A program made the position numbers and the translations under genes. A stretch of DNA of 64,000 nucleotides from NCBI GenBank assembly GCA_015061805.1, contig SUVV01000004.1, positions 62,001 through 126,000 on the forward strand. Direction: 5' to 3'. This DNA is from Lentisphaerota bacterium (GTDB taxonomy: Bacteria; Verrucomicrobiota; Lentisphaeria; Victivallales; Victivallaceae). Positions 1 through 8,868 of the stretch are shown here, one piece after another (position 1 is the stretch's first letter; each line of letters begins with the position of its first letter). The notes under the pieces are model-generated. The model did not search any database. It was not told where the DNA came from and worked only from the letters and a program-made list of their open reading frames with translations.

Positions 1-398
1 CTGTCATTGATGGCAATATTGACCGTATCGCCCGGTTTCAACTCCTTTTTCGGCACATTTGCCACCGCTTTATTGACAGCCGCCGGCCGTTTGCGGTTTT
101 TCATTGCCCCGAGCAGGCGGCGGACTTCACCGATGCGGCGTTCACATTCGCTGATACGTTCGGCGATCACCCGCTGGTTCCAGTCGGGACGGGCGGAACG
201 GACATCGAGATAATGTTTTTTCGACTTTTCAAACAGCGAAAGCGCTTCGGTATAATTGCCGCGCTCGTACTGGCGTTCCGCCTGTTCGCAACTGGTGTAG
301 CCCGAACGCCATGAATCCCATGGCGACGGAGCGGCATTCAATGAGAGCACCATACTGCAAAGCAGCAGGGAAAGTGCCGATTTCAAAAACTTCTTCAT
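1..398 (-). CDS. Secreted hypothetical protein, N-terminal part (runs off left edge)
   Basis: Only the first 132 codons are present; the gene continues beyond base 1. It starts at an ATG sharing four bases (ATGA) with the hflX stop, so it is translationally coupled to hflX. Residues 1-22 form a clear signal peptide (Lys-rich start, Leu-rich core, ending LNA before APSPW). The following charged region, rich in Glu, Arg and Tyr, reads like a short helical repeat (EQAERQYERGNYTEALSLFE) of the TPR kind, then a basic stretch and the motif KPGDTV. I do not recognise the family. An envelope protein is likely from the signal peptide; function unknown. Confidence 0.7.
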   Translation of the reverse strand, partial: MKKFLKSALSLLLCSMVLSLNAAPSPWDSWRSGYTSCEQAERQYERGNYTEALSLFEKSKKHYLDVRSARPDWNQRVIAERISECERRIGEVRRLLGAMKNRKRPAAVNKAVANVPKKELKPGDTVNIAIND

Positions 399-1687
399 TG
401 GAGAAACTCCCGGAAACGGTGTTGATGTTTGGCTTCAATTGCAAAGACCAGGCGGCAGGAACCGTCCGGCATATATTCCTCTTCGTAAATCTGCCCGGAA
501 CTGTGCACCAGCGCGATCAGATCGTGACGGTACGGCGGCAGAAGCGCCCGGAACAGTTCCCGGCTCTTACCGGCGAACAGCGCAAGTTTTGCCCGCAGTT
601 CATCCAATCCGCTGCCGGAGGCACTGGAAACAAACAATGCATCCGGAAACAATCCGCGCAAACGGGCAAGTTTCAACGCATCGTGTTCCGGGTCGACAAG
701 GTCATTTTTGTTGAATATGATCTGGATACGCTTTTCCTCAGCGCCCAGTTCTTTAAGAACCCCCAGAGTGGTCTCCAGTTCCATATCGATATCGTCGCTG
801 GAAACATCCAGTACCAGCAGGAGCATATCCGCAAGCACCGCCTCTTCAAGAGTGGATTTGAATGCCTCCACCAACTGATGCGGCAGTTTCCGGACAAATC
901 CCACCGTGTCGGTCAGAACCATCTCCAGACCATTGCCGAGCGAAACCTTTCGCGCAGTTGGATCAAGGGTGGCAAACAATTGATCTTTGACCAGAATATC
1001 CGCACCGGTCAACGCCCGGAGCAGAGAAGATTTGCCGACATTGGTGTAACCGACGATCGCCCCCTGAAATACCGGACGGCGCATTCTGGATTTGCGCTGG
1101 GTATCCCGCTGGCGCCGAACCAGAGCAAGTTCTTCCTGAAGCTGCTGGATCCGGCGGCGGAGCAGCCGGCGGTCGGTTTCGATCTGGGCTTCCCCCTGTC
1201 CGCGGTTGGAAACACCGCCGCCGCGCTGACGCGAAAGGTGAGTCCAGCGCCGGGTCAAGCGGGGCAGAGAATACTCCAAACGGGCAAGTTCCACCTGCAG
1301 AACCGCTTCGCGGGTGCTGGCACGGTCGGCAAAAATATCCAGAATGACCTCTTCCCTGCCGATAACGGCTCCCCCGAACAAACGTTCCCAGTTGCGTTGT
1401 TGAGAGGGGGTAAGATCGGTATCGAAGACGATGACATCGGCTTCGCACTCCCGGGCAAGTTGAGCGATCTCTTCAGCTTTTCCGCTGCCGATACGGTAAC
1501 GGATATGAGCGCCGGAACGCACTTTGACGATCTCCGGCACCAGAGGGATCATATTGAGATTGCCTACCAATTCGGCAAGTTCATCAAGCTGGTTGGCGAT
1601 GACCTTTTCATCCTCATCCTGATGCAGAAGTCCGACCAGAAATGCCCGCAATATGCGGGATTGTTTTTCTTCTTCCAAATCTATCAA
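395..1687 (-). CDS. hflX: Ribosome-associated GTPase HflX
   Basis: HflX is a translation-factor-class GTPase that binds the 50S subunit and splits stalled 70S ribosomes. The G1 loop GYTNVGKSS is near residue 220, followed by the switch segment DQLFATLDPT, the G3 motif DTVGF and G4 NKND. An N-terminal HflX domain and an Arg-rich coiled-coil linker precede the GTPase domain, and total length (about 430 residues) is normal. A TTG start is proposed because GGAG lies 7 bases upstream of it; the in-frame GTG at 1714 has no Shine-Dalgarno sequence. It follows the HNH gene on the same strand. Confidence 0.93.
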   Translation of the reverse strand: MIDLEEEKQSRILRAFLVGLLHQDEDEKVIANQLDELAELVGNLNMIPLVPEIVKVRSGAHIRYRIGSGKAEEIAQLARECEADVIVFDTDLTPSQQRNWERLFGGAVIGREEVILDIFADRASTREAVLQVELARLEYSLPRLTRRWTHLSRQRGGGVSNRGQGEAQIETDRRLLRRRIQQLQEELALVRRQRDTQRKSRMRRPVFQGAIVGYTNVGKSSLLRALTGADILVKDQLFATLDPTARKVSLGNGLEMVLTDTVGFVRKLPHQLVEAFKSTLEEAVLADMLLLVLDVSSDDIDMELETTLGVLKELGAEEKRIQIIFNKNDLVDPEHDALKLARLRGLFPDALFVSSASGSGLDELRAKLALFAGKSRELFRALLPPYRHDLIALVHSSGQIYEEEYMPDGSCRLVFAIEAKHQHRFREFLQ

Positions 1688-1769
1688 GGTTTTTCTCCGG
1701 GCTTTTATAAACACTACTTATGTATAAAATAGCCCGTACAGAAGATTTTTTCAAGCATTGAAAAGAAAA

Positions 1770-2057
1770 TCATTCACTATCCCGGAGTATCATCTCAACG
1801 GGAGTCAGATATTTCTTCTCCATATTGCACTTGCGGCAGCACACCACCATATTGCCCCGGGTACTGCGGCCGCCCCGGGAAAGCGGCACGATATGATCAA
1901 GTGTCAACTCCGCTTTAGGGAACTTCTGCTTGCAATAGTAACATATCCCCTGCGCGAAAAGGTTCTGAAAATAACTGGTCTTACGCAATTCCCGGGCTTT
2001 GGCGCGTTCACGTTTGATGTGCGCTTCATCGCGCTCGATTTCGATCCAATCGTCCAT
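1770..2057 (-). CDS. Small HNH endonuclease-domain protein
   Basis: A 95-residue protein consisting of one HNH nuclease fold. Visible elements are the zinc pairs C39-x2-C42 and C74-x2-C77, the catalytic DH at 54-55 and an Asn near residue 69. A charged helix occupies the first 30 residues. Proteins of this size and layout are usually stand-alone HNH nucleases of unknown target. Three bases separate it from the response regulator stop upstream and about 80 bases from hflX downstream, so it is probably co-transcribed. No phage or restriction genes are nearby, so a restriction role cannot be assumed. Confidence 0.85.
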   Translation of the reverse strand: MDDWIEIERDEAHIKRERAKARELRKTSYFQNLFAQGICYYCKQKFPKAELTLDHIVPLSRGGRSTRGNMVVCCRKCNMEKKYLTPVEMILRDSE

Positions 2058-2060
2058 ATT

Positions 2061-2471
2061 TTATTCCGCCGGAACTTTGGCTTCGTCCAGAATCCGGCGT
2101 ATCTCTTTGATAAGCACCGGGAGCCGATGGGGTTTGGGCAGAAATCCGCAGGCACCCTGCGCCAGCAGATCTTCCACCTCGTGTTCAGAAACAAATCCAC
2201 TGGACAACAGGACTTTCACGTTGGGGTCGATCTCTTTAAGTTGATAAAACGCCTTGTGACCGCCGCATTTCGGCATGATCATATCCAGCAGCACCAGATC
2301 GATCTCGCTCGGATTGCTGCGATAGATCTCGACTGCATCCAGACCGTTTTCTGCAAGCAGCACACAATAGCCGAGTTTCTGCAGAACATCGATCAGGAAG
2401 TCCCATATCGTTTCGTGATCATCAACGATCAGAATCGTCTCCGATCCGCCTTTTAATTCCATATCATCCAT
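2061..2471 (-). CDS. Single-domain response regulator (CheY-like receiver)
   Basis: A 136-residue receiver domain with no output domain. The acidic pair is D17-D18, the phosphoacceptor D63 (LLDMIMP), the switch Ser S90 and the conserved Lys K113 in LPKP. Such proteins signal by protein contact or belong to phosphorelays; no histidine kinase is encoded nearby, so the partner is unknown. The start ATG has GGGTGG nine bases upstream. It is the first gene of the leftward run with the HNH gene and hflX. Confidence 0.9.
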   Translation of the reverse strand: MDDMELKGGSETILIVDDHETIWDFLIDVLQKLGYCVLLAENGLDAVEIYRSNPSEIDLVLLDMIMPKCGGHKAFYQLKEIDPNVKVLLSSGFVSEHEVEDLLAQGACGFLPKPHRLPVLIKEIRRILDEAKVPAE

Positions 2472-2516
2472 TATGAATATCCACCCTTTTCCGGTTGCCG
2501 TAATGTAACAGTCTAC

Positions 2517-2544
2517 AGTATAGTCAAAATCGCAGGAAAAGCAA
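2517..2544 (-). promoter_or_regulatory. Promoter for response regulator-HNH-hflX
   Basis: On the minus strand, TTGCTT (2544-2539), a 16-base spacer and TATACT (2522-2517) lie about 45 bases upstream of the response regulator start. Predicted from motif match only. Confidence 0.55.
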
Positions 2545-2636
2545 GAGAAAAACCATTTATTTTCGCACTTTTTTTGCCAAAATCCACTCGCTGCTCCGGA
2601 CAGCAGGCAATTTTTGCCGTTTTTTCCGGATTCGGT

Positions 2637-2665
2637 TTGAAAAATTAATTAGCCCGTGCTAATTT
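2637..2665 (+). promoter_or_regulatory. feo promoter with overlapping palindromic operator
   Basis: TTGAAA (2637-2642), a 17-base spacer and TAATTT (2660-2665) form the promoter. A perfect inverted repeat AATTAGC-CCGT-GCTAATT (2647-2664) covers the spacer and most of the -10. The TTAG...CTAA arms resemble the general shape of DtxR/MntR-family sites; which regulator binds is inference. Its position would block RNA polymerase, as expected for iron-dependent repression. Confidence 0.6.
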
Positions 2666-2703
2666 ATACACATAACAAGTCATCACACAAAACAATTGCA
2701 ACT

Positions 2704-2925
2704 ATGAGAACGCTTAAACATGTTTCCGTTGGTGAAACGGTAAAGATTCACCGCATAAATGGCGCCGGAGCGCTCCAGCGCCGCATAATGGATCTCGGTC
2801 TGCTCAAAGGATGCGAGATTTTCGTCCGCAAAGTGGCGCCCCTGGGAGACCCCATGGTAATAAATGTAAGGGGCTACGAACTTTCACTGCGCAAATCCGA
2901 AGCCGACGTGATCGTGATCGAATAA
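2704..2925 (+). CDS. feoA: FeoA, ferrous iron transport accessory protein
   Basis: A 73-residue SH3-like cytoplasmic protein that supports the FeoB ferrous iron permease. It has the family pattern, including RRIMDLGLLKG in the middle and the GDPMVINVRGYELSLRKSEA block near the end. The ATG at 2704 gives the normal FeoA length; an in-frame GTG at 2656 lies inside the operator and would overlap the promoter, so it was not used. It is the first gene of the feo operon, 26 bases before feoB. Confidence 0.93.
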   Translation: MRTLKHVSVGETVKIHRINGAGALQRRIMDLGLLKGCEIFVRKVAPLGDPMVINVRGYELSLRKSEADVIVIE

Positions 2926-2951
2926 ATTTTCACCCCGGGGAAAATTCTGCC

Positions 2952-5093
2952 ATGTCCATAAAAATTTCACTCGCCGGGAATCCCAACAGCGGTAAAACCA
3001 CCATGTTCAATGCGCTCACCGGAAGCAGCCAGCGGGTCGGCAACTGGCCGGGAGTCACAGTTGAGCGCAAAGAGGGAAAACTCAAAAATGATCCGGAAAT
3101 CATCATTCAGGATCTGCCGGGCATCTATTCGCTTTCGCCATACACTCTGGAGGAGGTCGTCACCCGCGATTACCTCATCAGCGGTCAGCCGGATGTGATC
3201 GTCAACATCGTCGATGCCGCCAATCTGGAGCGCAATCTCTATCTCACGACCCAGCTTGCCGAACTCAACATCCCGATCATCGTCACGCTCAATATGATCG
3301 ATGCCGCCGCCAAAAGCGGGATCACTATTGATGTTGAAAAACTGGAAAAAGAGTTGAAATGTCCGGTCATTTCCACCAGCGCGGTGCGGGGCAACGGCTG
3401 TGATGCGGCGGCGGAACTGGCGATAAAAACCGCCGCGACCGAAGTTTCTCCCCGGAAAATTTTCAGCGAAAAAACGGCGGCGGCGATCTCGGAGATCGAA
3501 GTTCTGCTCTCACATGTCCCGGCAAACAACCGCTACTGGTACGCAGTAAAACTTTTTGAACGGGACGGCAAAATCGCTTCTGCGTTGAACCTCGCCCCGG
3601 AAACGATGACAAAAATCGACAGAATCATCTCCGACCGGGAAAAAGCGGAAAATGAAAGCAGTGAAGCCATCATCGCTTCGGAACGCTACAACTGGATCGA
3701 CAATGTGATCAAAGCGGCAGTCGATGCCCCTGCCGGCAAGCCGGATAATATTTCCACAAAGATCGACTCGATCGTGACCAACCGTTTTCTGGCGATACCC
3801 CTGTTTGCGGCGGTGATGTTCATGGTCTATTACATCTCGATCACCACCATCGGCACCATCGGTACCGACTGGGTAAACGATGTGCTTTTCGGGGAATGGA
3901 TACCGACGTGGGTAAATTCCGCACTGGCCGGAGCCGGAACGGCGCCGTGGCTTCAGTCGCTGATCGTCGACGGAATCATCAGCGGAGTTGGAGCGGTATT
4001 GGGCTTCCTGCCGCAGATGATGGTGCTTTTCTGCTGTCTTGCCATACTGGAAGACTGCGGTTACATGGCACGGGTAGCCTTTATCATGGACCGGTTGCTG
4101 CGCTTTTTCGGACTTTCCGGCAAATCTTTTATTCCGATGCTGATCGGCACCGGATGCAGTGTCCCGGGAATCATGGCTTCACGCACGATCGAAAACGAAA
4201 GCGACCGCCGGATGACCGTCCTCACGACCAGTTTTATTCCCTGCGGCGCCAAACTGCCGGTGATTGCACTGATATCGGGAGCCTTGTTCAATGATGCGGC
4301 ATGGGTGGTGACTTCGGTCTACTTCGCCGGGATCGCGGCAGTCGTGATCTCCGGTATAATCCTGAAAAAGACCCGGCTGTTTGCCGGAGAAGCTTCTCCC
4401 TTTATCATGGAACTGCCGCACTATCACCGGCCGCTGGTCAAAAGCGTACTGCGAACCACCATCCAGCGGGGCTGGTCATTTGTCAAAAAAGCGGCGACGA
4501 TCATTCTGCTGTCGACGGTGGTGATCTGGTTCCTGCAGAACTTCAACTGGAAACTGGAAATGGTCAACCCCGATCAGTCGATACTGGCGGCATTGGGCAG
4601 TTTCATTGCGCCGCTTTTCTCACCGCTGGGCTGGGGCAACTGGCGGGCAACGGTGGCAACCATCACCGGATTGATCGCCAAAGAAAATGTGGTGAGTACC
4701 CTCGGAGTGCTGTACGGTGTGGAAGAGACCGCCCGGACTGCACTGGAATACCGGATCCGGCAGGAGTATTCCAGCATTGCCGGATACAGTTTTCTGCTGT
4801 TCAATCTGCTTTGCGCGCCCTGTTTTGCAGCTATCGGAGCGATCCGCCGGGAGATGATGTCCGCGCGCTGGACGATTTTCGCGCTGCTTTACTTGACCGT
4901 ATTCGCCTTTACGGCATCGTTTCTGGTCTACCAGTTCGGCATACTGATCAGCACCGGGCTCTGGAACTGGCAAACTCTGGTTCCGGCATTCATTTTGAGC
5001 GGAATAATTCTGGTGCTGCTTTTCCGCAGAAATCCCTATTGCGGCAAAGACGGCAAAAGTGCGCTTGATCTGAATGAAAAAAGGTTGAAGTGA
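2952..5093 (+). CDS. feoB: FeoB, ferrous iron transporter with G-protein domain
   Basis: An inner-membrane Fe(II) permease of 713 residues. The N-terminal G domain shows G1 GNPNSGKT (residues 9-16), the NWPGVTVE segment, G3 DLPG and G4 NMID. A helical linker follows, then the membrane part beginning near residue 275 with the two Gate regions; the conserved LIGTGCSVPG and FIPCGAKLPV motifs are present with their cysteines. A longer in-frame reading from 2811 overlaps feoA and was rejected in favour of the ATG before SIKISLAG. It is followed after two bases by a small cysteine-rich membrane protein. Confidence 0.96.
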   Translation: MSIKISLAGNPNSGKTTMFNALTGSSQRVGNWPGVTVERKEGKLKNDPEIIIQDLPGIYSLSPYTLEEVVTRDYLISGQPDVIVNIVDAANLERNLYLTTQLAELNIPIIVTLNMIDAAAKSGITIDVEKLEKELKCPVISTSAVRGNGCDAAAELAIKTAATEVSPRKIFSEKTAAAISEIEVLLSHVPANNRYWYAVKLFERDGKIASALNLAPETMTKIDRIISDREKAENESSEAIIASERYNWIDNVIKAAVDAPAGKPDNISTKIDSIVTNRFLAIPLFAAVMFMVYYISITTIGTIGTDWVNDVLFGEWIPTWVNSALAGAGTAPWLQSLIVDGIISGVGAVLGFLPQMMVLFCCLAILEDCGYMARVAFIMDRLLRFFGLSGKSFIPMLIGTGCSVPGIMASRTIENESDRRMTVLTTSFIPCGAKLPVIALISGALFNDAAWVVTSVYFAGIAAVVISGIILKKTRLFAGEASPFIMELPHYHRPLVKSVLRTTIQRGWSFVKKAATIILLSTVVIWFLQNFNWKLEMVNPDQSILAALGSFIAPLFSPLGWGNWRATVATITGLIAKENVVSTLGVLYGVEETARTALEYRIRQEYSSIAGYSFLLFNLLCAPCFAAIGAIRREMMSARWTIFALLYLTVFAFTASFLVYQFGILISTGLWNWQTLVPAFILSGIILVLLFRRNPYCGKDGKSALDLNEKRLK

Positions 5094-5095
5094 CC

Positions 5096-5239
5096 ATGTG
5101 TGGAAATATCATCGCCGGAAGCATTGTACTGATATTGGTTTCCATTGCCATATTCAGCATTTACAAAAACCGCAAGCAGGGCAAATGCTGCGGCTGCGAC
5201 AGCAGTTGCTGCAATAAAAACAATCGCTGCAACCGATAA
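5096..5239 (+). CDS. FeoB-associated Cys-rich membrane protein
   Basis: A 47-residue protein starting two bases after the feoB stop. Residues 4-23 form one hydrophobic segment (IIAGSIVLILVSIAIFSIY), followed by a short basic stretch and a Cys-rich tail with cysteines at 31, 32, 34, 38, 39 and 45. This matches the FeoB-associated cysteine-rich membrane protein family, thought to act in metal handling next to FeoB. The role is known only by association. The function assignment rests on position and layout. Confidence 0.85.
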   Translation: MCGNIIAGSIVLILVSIAIFSIYKNRKQGKCCGCDSSCCNKNNRCNR

Positions 5240-5628
5240 AATCGTTGTTATGAACAAGTCTGCGAGGCGGTTGCCGCCGAGCGCGCAGGCTGGACAGAGC
5301 GAACCGCCGGTCAGCAGCCGGCGGACGCGCTGAAAAAATTCAGCGCGGGCGGCAGGAAGCCGAGCAGTAAGCCGCGAGTGAAGCCGATGAGCATCGGCTG
5401 AACGCAGGCGTTATAATCAAAGAGAACAGCCAACCCACCTTGTACGCGCAAGTCAACTGACAAAGAGGGGAGTCCGGCGGGGAGAAAGCCGGAACGGCTG
5501 TCGCCCTCCGGCTGGACACAACGTTTACAAACTCCGCCTTGCGCAACAACAAACCTACTCCCCAAAACATTGCGGTCATTATATCGACAATCCAGCAAGG
5601 GTTACTTCTTAAAAAACGTTTTTAATTC
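5240..5628. other. Gene-free interval with three strong hairpins
   Basis: No convincing gene. Three perfect inverted repeats lie close together: CCGCCGG with a 7-base loop (5304-5324), CGCGCTGAA with an AAAA loop (5326-5347), and AGCCGATG with an AG loop (5382-5399). They may end feo transcription, but none has a clean T-run. The rest is GC-rich sequence unlike the AT-rich promoters elsewhere, perhaps a decayed repeat. A 95-codon minus-strand frame here has no Shine-Dalgarno sequence or recognisable features. Confidence 0.5.
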
Positions 5629-5657
5629 TTGAAAAAATCATTGAGTTATGCTATATT
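5629..5657 (+). promoter_or_regulatory. ileS promoter
   Basis: TTGAAA (5629-5634), 17-base spacer, TATATT (5652-5657) extended by ATA. It predicts a leader of about 45 bases before the ileS ATG. Confidence 0.75.
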
Positions 5658-5707
5658 ATACGCGATTTTAATGTATATCAATCATTTTTTTCGGAGTAAT
5701 AAGAAAC

Positions 5708-8700
5708 ATGGCATTCAAGAATATTTCCAATCAGGTCGATTTCCCGGCTATGGAAGAGGAAGTCCTGAAGTTCTGGCAGGAGAACCGGACTTTTGAAAAA
5801 TCACTCGAACAGCGCAAAGATAATGACGAATTCGTCTTCTACGACGGTCCCCCGTTCGCAACCGGTCTGCCCCACTACGGACACCTGCTCGCCGGTACCA
5901 TCAAGGACGTCGTCCCCCGCTATCAGGCAATGCTCGGCAAATATGTCGAACGCCGCTTCGGATGGGATACCCACGGCCTCCCCATTGAAGCGCTCGCCCA
6001 GGATGCCCTCGGCATCTCCGGAACCTACGAAATCAAAGAGTTCGGTGTCGATAAATTCAACGAACAGTGCCGTTCAATGGTTCTCCGCTACGTCGGTGAA
6101 TGGCGCAAGACCGTTACCCGCATGGGACGCTGGGTCGACTTCGACAACGACTACAAGACCATGGAACCGCGCTTCATGGAGACCATCTGGTGGATCTTCA
6201 AACAGCTCTGGGAACAGAACCGGGTCTACAAATCCTACCGCATCATGCCCTACAGTTGGAAACTTTCCACTCCGCTGTCCAACTTTGAAGCCGGAAGCAA
6301 CTACAAAGATGTGCAGGACCCTGCCGTCACCGTCCGTACCCCGGTTCTTTCCGGCAGCGATCCGGCATGGGGCAAAACCTATCTGCTCATCTGGACGACC
6401 ACCCCGTGGACTCTTCCGGAAAACCTCGCCATCTGCGCCGGTCCGGACATCGACTATGTGATCGTCCGCGACCTCACCGACGAAGAAAAGGTCTGCTACG
6501 TCATGGCGGAAGCCCGCGTTCCGGCTCTCTTCAAAAAGCCCGAACAGTACGAAACCGTTGCCAAACTCAAAGGCAGCGACCTCAAAGGCTGGACTTACGA
6601 ACCGCTTTTCCCCTACTATGCCGAACACGCCGCCGACGGAGCTTTCCGGGTGCTCAACGACGCCTACGTCAGCACCGATGACGGTGTCGGTCTTGTGCAT
6701 CAGGCTCCGGCATACGGTGAAGACGACTTCCGGGTCTGCAAGGAAGCGGGAATCAACATCATTGCCGATCCGCTGGATGCTTCCTGCAACTTCACGGACA
6801 AGATCCCCGAATACGCCGGACGCTTCTGCAAAGATTGCGACAAAGATATCATCAAACGGCTCAAAGAAGAGGGCAAACTCGTCCATCAGGCGACCATCAC
6901 TCACAGTTATCCCTTCTGCGACCGCACCGACACCCCGCTGATCTACCGCGCCATCGAAGCGTGGTACGTCCGGGTCGAAGACCTCCACGAACGCCTTGCC
7001 AACAACAATTCCGGTGTCCACTGGCAGCCTGAATATGTCGGCAGCAAGCGCTTCGGCAACTGGCTGCTCAACGCCCGCGACTGGAATATCAGCCGCAACC
7101 GCTTCTGGGGTTCCTGTATCCCGGTGTGGATCAACGATGAAGACCCCGAAGACCGCATCTGCGTCGGCAGTGTCGCCGAACTGGAAGAACTTTCCGGAGA
7201 AAAGGTCACCGACTTGCACAAGCACTTCGTCGACAAGATCGTCATCCGCAAGGACGGCAAAACCTATCACCGCACCCCCGAAGTCCTCGACTGCTGGTTT
7301 GAATCCGGTGCCATGCCCTACGCCCAGCAGCACTATCCTTTTGAAAACAAGGAACGTTTTGAGAAGAACTTCCCGGCCGACTTCATCGCCGAAGGTCTCG
7401 ATCAGACCCGCGGCTGGTTCTACACCCTGCTCGTTCTCGGCACCTGCCTCTTTGACAAGTCCCCCTACCGCAACGTGGTGGTCAACGGTCTGATCCTCGC
7501 TGAAGACGGTCAGAAAATGTCCAAACGCAAAAAGAACTATCCCGACCCGCTGCTGGTAGTCAACCGTTACGGCGCCGATGCCCTGCGTCTTTTCATGCTC
7601 GGCAGTCAGGTCGTCCGCGCGGAAGACTTGAGATTTTCTGAAGCCGGTGTCAAGGAGATCCTCCGCAACGTGATGATCCCGATGTGGAACGCATTGAGTT
7701 TCTTCACCACCTACGCCAATGTCGACGGTTACACCCCCGCCCCGGGCGAAGTCAAGGCTCCGGTCACCCCCTCCAATGTGCTTGACCGCTGGATCCTCTC
7801 CTCCGCAAGCCAGATGGTCGAAGAGATCCGCCGCGAAATGGATGAATACAACCTCCAGAAAGCCGCCACCCGTTTCACCCGCTTCATCGATGACCTCACC
7901 AATTGGTATATCCGCCGGAGCCGACGCCGCTTCTGGAAAAGCACCAGCGATTCCGACAAACAGGAAGCCTACGCCACGCTGCACTATGTGCTGCTGCTGT
8001 TTGCAAAAACCGCCGCACCCTTCATCCCCTTCACCACCGAAGAGATCTACCGTACCCTCCGCACCGCGGAAATGCCGGAATCCGTCCACCTCTGCGACTA
8101 TCCCACCCCGGATGACTGCCGCGACGAATATCTGGAAAAACAGATGGAATACACCATGTGTGCCGTTTCCCAGGGCCGCTTCCTGCGTACCGCCAACAAC
8201 CTCAAAGTCCGCCAGCCGCTCGCCCGCGCCATCATCGCCCTGCCCGATGCCGAAGCACGCGACATGGTTAAGGATACCGCGTGGATCATCGCAGACGAAC
8301 TCAACGTCAAAACGGTCGACTTCTGCGATGATGAGGAACAGTTGATCAAACGCAGCTGCAAAGCGAACTTCAAGGCTCTCGGCGCCCGGCTCGGCAAAGA
8401 GATGAAAACCGCCGCCGCCCGGATCGCCCAGCTCACCGGAGCAGAAATCGGTCAGATCCTCAATGGCAATCCGCTGAAACTGGAACTCACCGACGGCAGA
8501 GTTGAAAGCATCACCGCCGATGACCTCGTTATCAACCGCGAAGAACGCCCCGGTCTGGTTGCTTCCAGCGAAAACGGAGTCACCATCGCCCTCGAAACCG
8601 CCCTCACCGCCGAACTCGAAGCCGAAGGTATGGCGCGTGAACTGGTCAGCAAGATCCAGAACCTGCGTAAAGAACAGAAGTTCGACGTCACCGACCGCAT

Positions 8701-8863
8701 TGAGATCACCTATTCCGCCCCGGCTGAAACTGCTGTCATGCTGGAGAATTTCAAAGAGTACATCTCCAACGAAGTCCTGGCTGTCAAGTTCGTCCCCGGC
8801 AACGGAGAAATCGAACTCGATGTCAACGGAGTCAATGTGGCGGTCACCGTCACCAAAGCCTGA
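5708..8863 (+). CDS. ileS: Isoleucyl-tRNA synthetase, eukaryote-like (type 2)
   Basis: Charges tRNA-Ile with isoleucine. The HIGH motif is HYGH at residues 56-59 and the KMSKR motif is at about 603-607. The editing (CP1) domain lies between them, with the WTTTPWTLP motif, and an anticodon-binding domain follows. Length (1051), the opening NISNQVDFPAMEEEVLKFW, the segment MPYSWKLSTPLSNFEAG and the lack of a C-terminal zinc finger indicate the eukaryote-like IleRS2 class rather than the common bacterial IleRS1. IleRS2 enzymes are known for low sensitivity to mupirocin; that this one is tolerant is inference. It has its own promoter and is followed five bases later by apbE. Confidence 0.96.
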   Translation: MAFKNISNQVDFPAMEEEVLKFWQENRTFEKSLEQRKDNDEFVFYDGPPFATGLPHYGHLLAGTIKDVVPRYQAMLGKYVERRFGWDTHGLPIEALAQDALGISGTYEIKEFGVDKFNEQCRSMVLRYVGEWRKTVTRMGRWVDFDNDYKTMEPRFMETIWWIFKQLWEQNRVYKSYRIMPYSWKLSTPLSNFEAGSNYKDVQDPAVTVRTPVLSGSDPAWGKTYLLIWTTTPWTLPENLAICAGPDIDYVIVRDLTDEEKVCYVMAEARVPALFKKPEQYETVAKLKGSDLKGWTYEPLFPYYAEHAADGAFRVLNDAYVSTDDGVGLVHQAPAYGEDDFRVCKEAGINIIADPLDASCNFTDKIPEYAGRFCKDCDKDIIKRLKEEGKLVHQATITHSYPFCDRTDTPLIYRAIEAWYVRVEDLHERLANNNSGVHWQPEYVGSKRFGNWLLNARDWNISRNRFWGSCIPVWINDEDPEDRICVGSVAELEELSGEKVTDLHKHFVDKIVIRKDGKTYHRTPEVLDCWFESGAMPYAQQHYPFENKERFEKNFPADFIAEGLDQTRGWFYTLLVLGTCLFDKSPYRNVVVNGLILAEDGQKMSKRKKNYPDPLLVVNRYGADALRLFMLGSQVVRAEDLRFSEAGVKEILRNVMIPMWNALSFFTTYANVDGYTPAPGEVKAPVTPSNVLDRWILSSASQMVEEIRREMDEYNLQKAATRFTRFIDDLTNWYIRRSRRRFWKSTSDSDKQEAYATLHYVLLLFAKTAAPFIPFTTEEIYRTLRTAEMPESVHLCDYPTPDDCRDEYLEKQMEYTMCAVSQGRFLRTANNLKVRQPLARAIIALPDAEARDMVKDTAWIIADELNVKTVDFCDDEEQLIKRSCKANFKALGARLGKEMKTAAARIAQLTGAEIGQILNGNPLKLELTDGRVESITADDLVINREERPGLVASSENGVTIALETALTAELEAEGMARELVSKIQNLRKEQKFDVTDRIEITYSAPAETAVMLENFKEYISNEVLAVKFVPGNGEIELDVNGVNVAVTVTKA

Positions 8864-8868
8864 TATCA

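Noticed and set aside
5311-5598. 95-codon minus-strand gene
   Set aside because: No ribosome site, no recognisable domain, and it lies over hairpin-rich GC sequence.
5240-5707. T-box leader upstream of ileS
   Set aside because: No AGGGTGGNACCGCG-type antiterminator or specifier loop on the plus strand, and the promoter at 5629-5657 leaves too short a leader.
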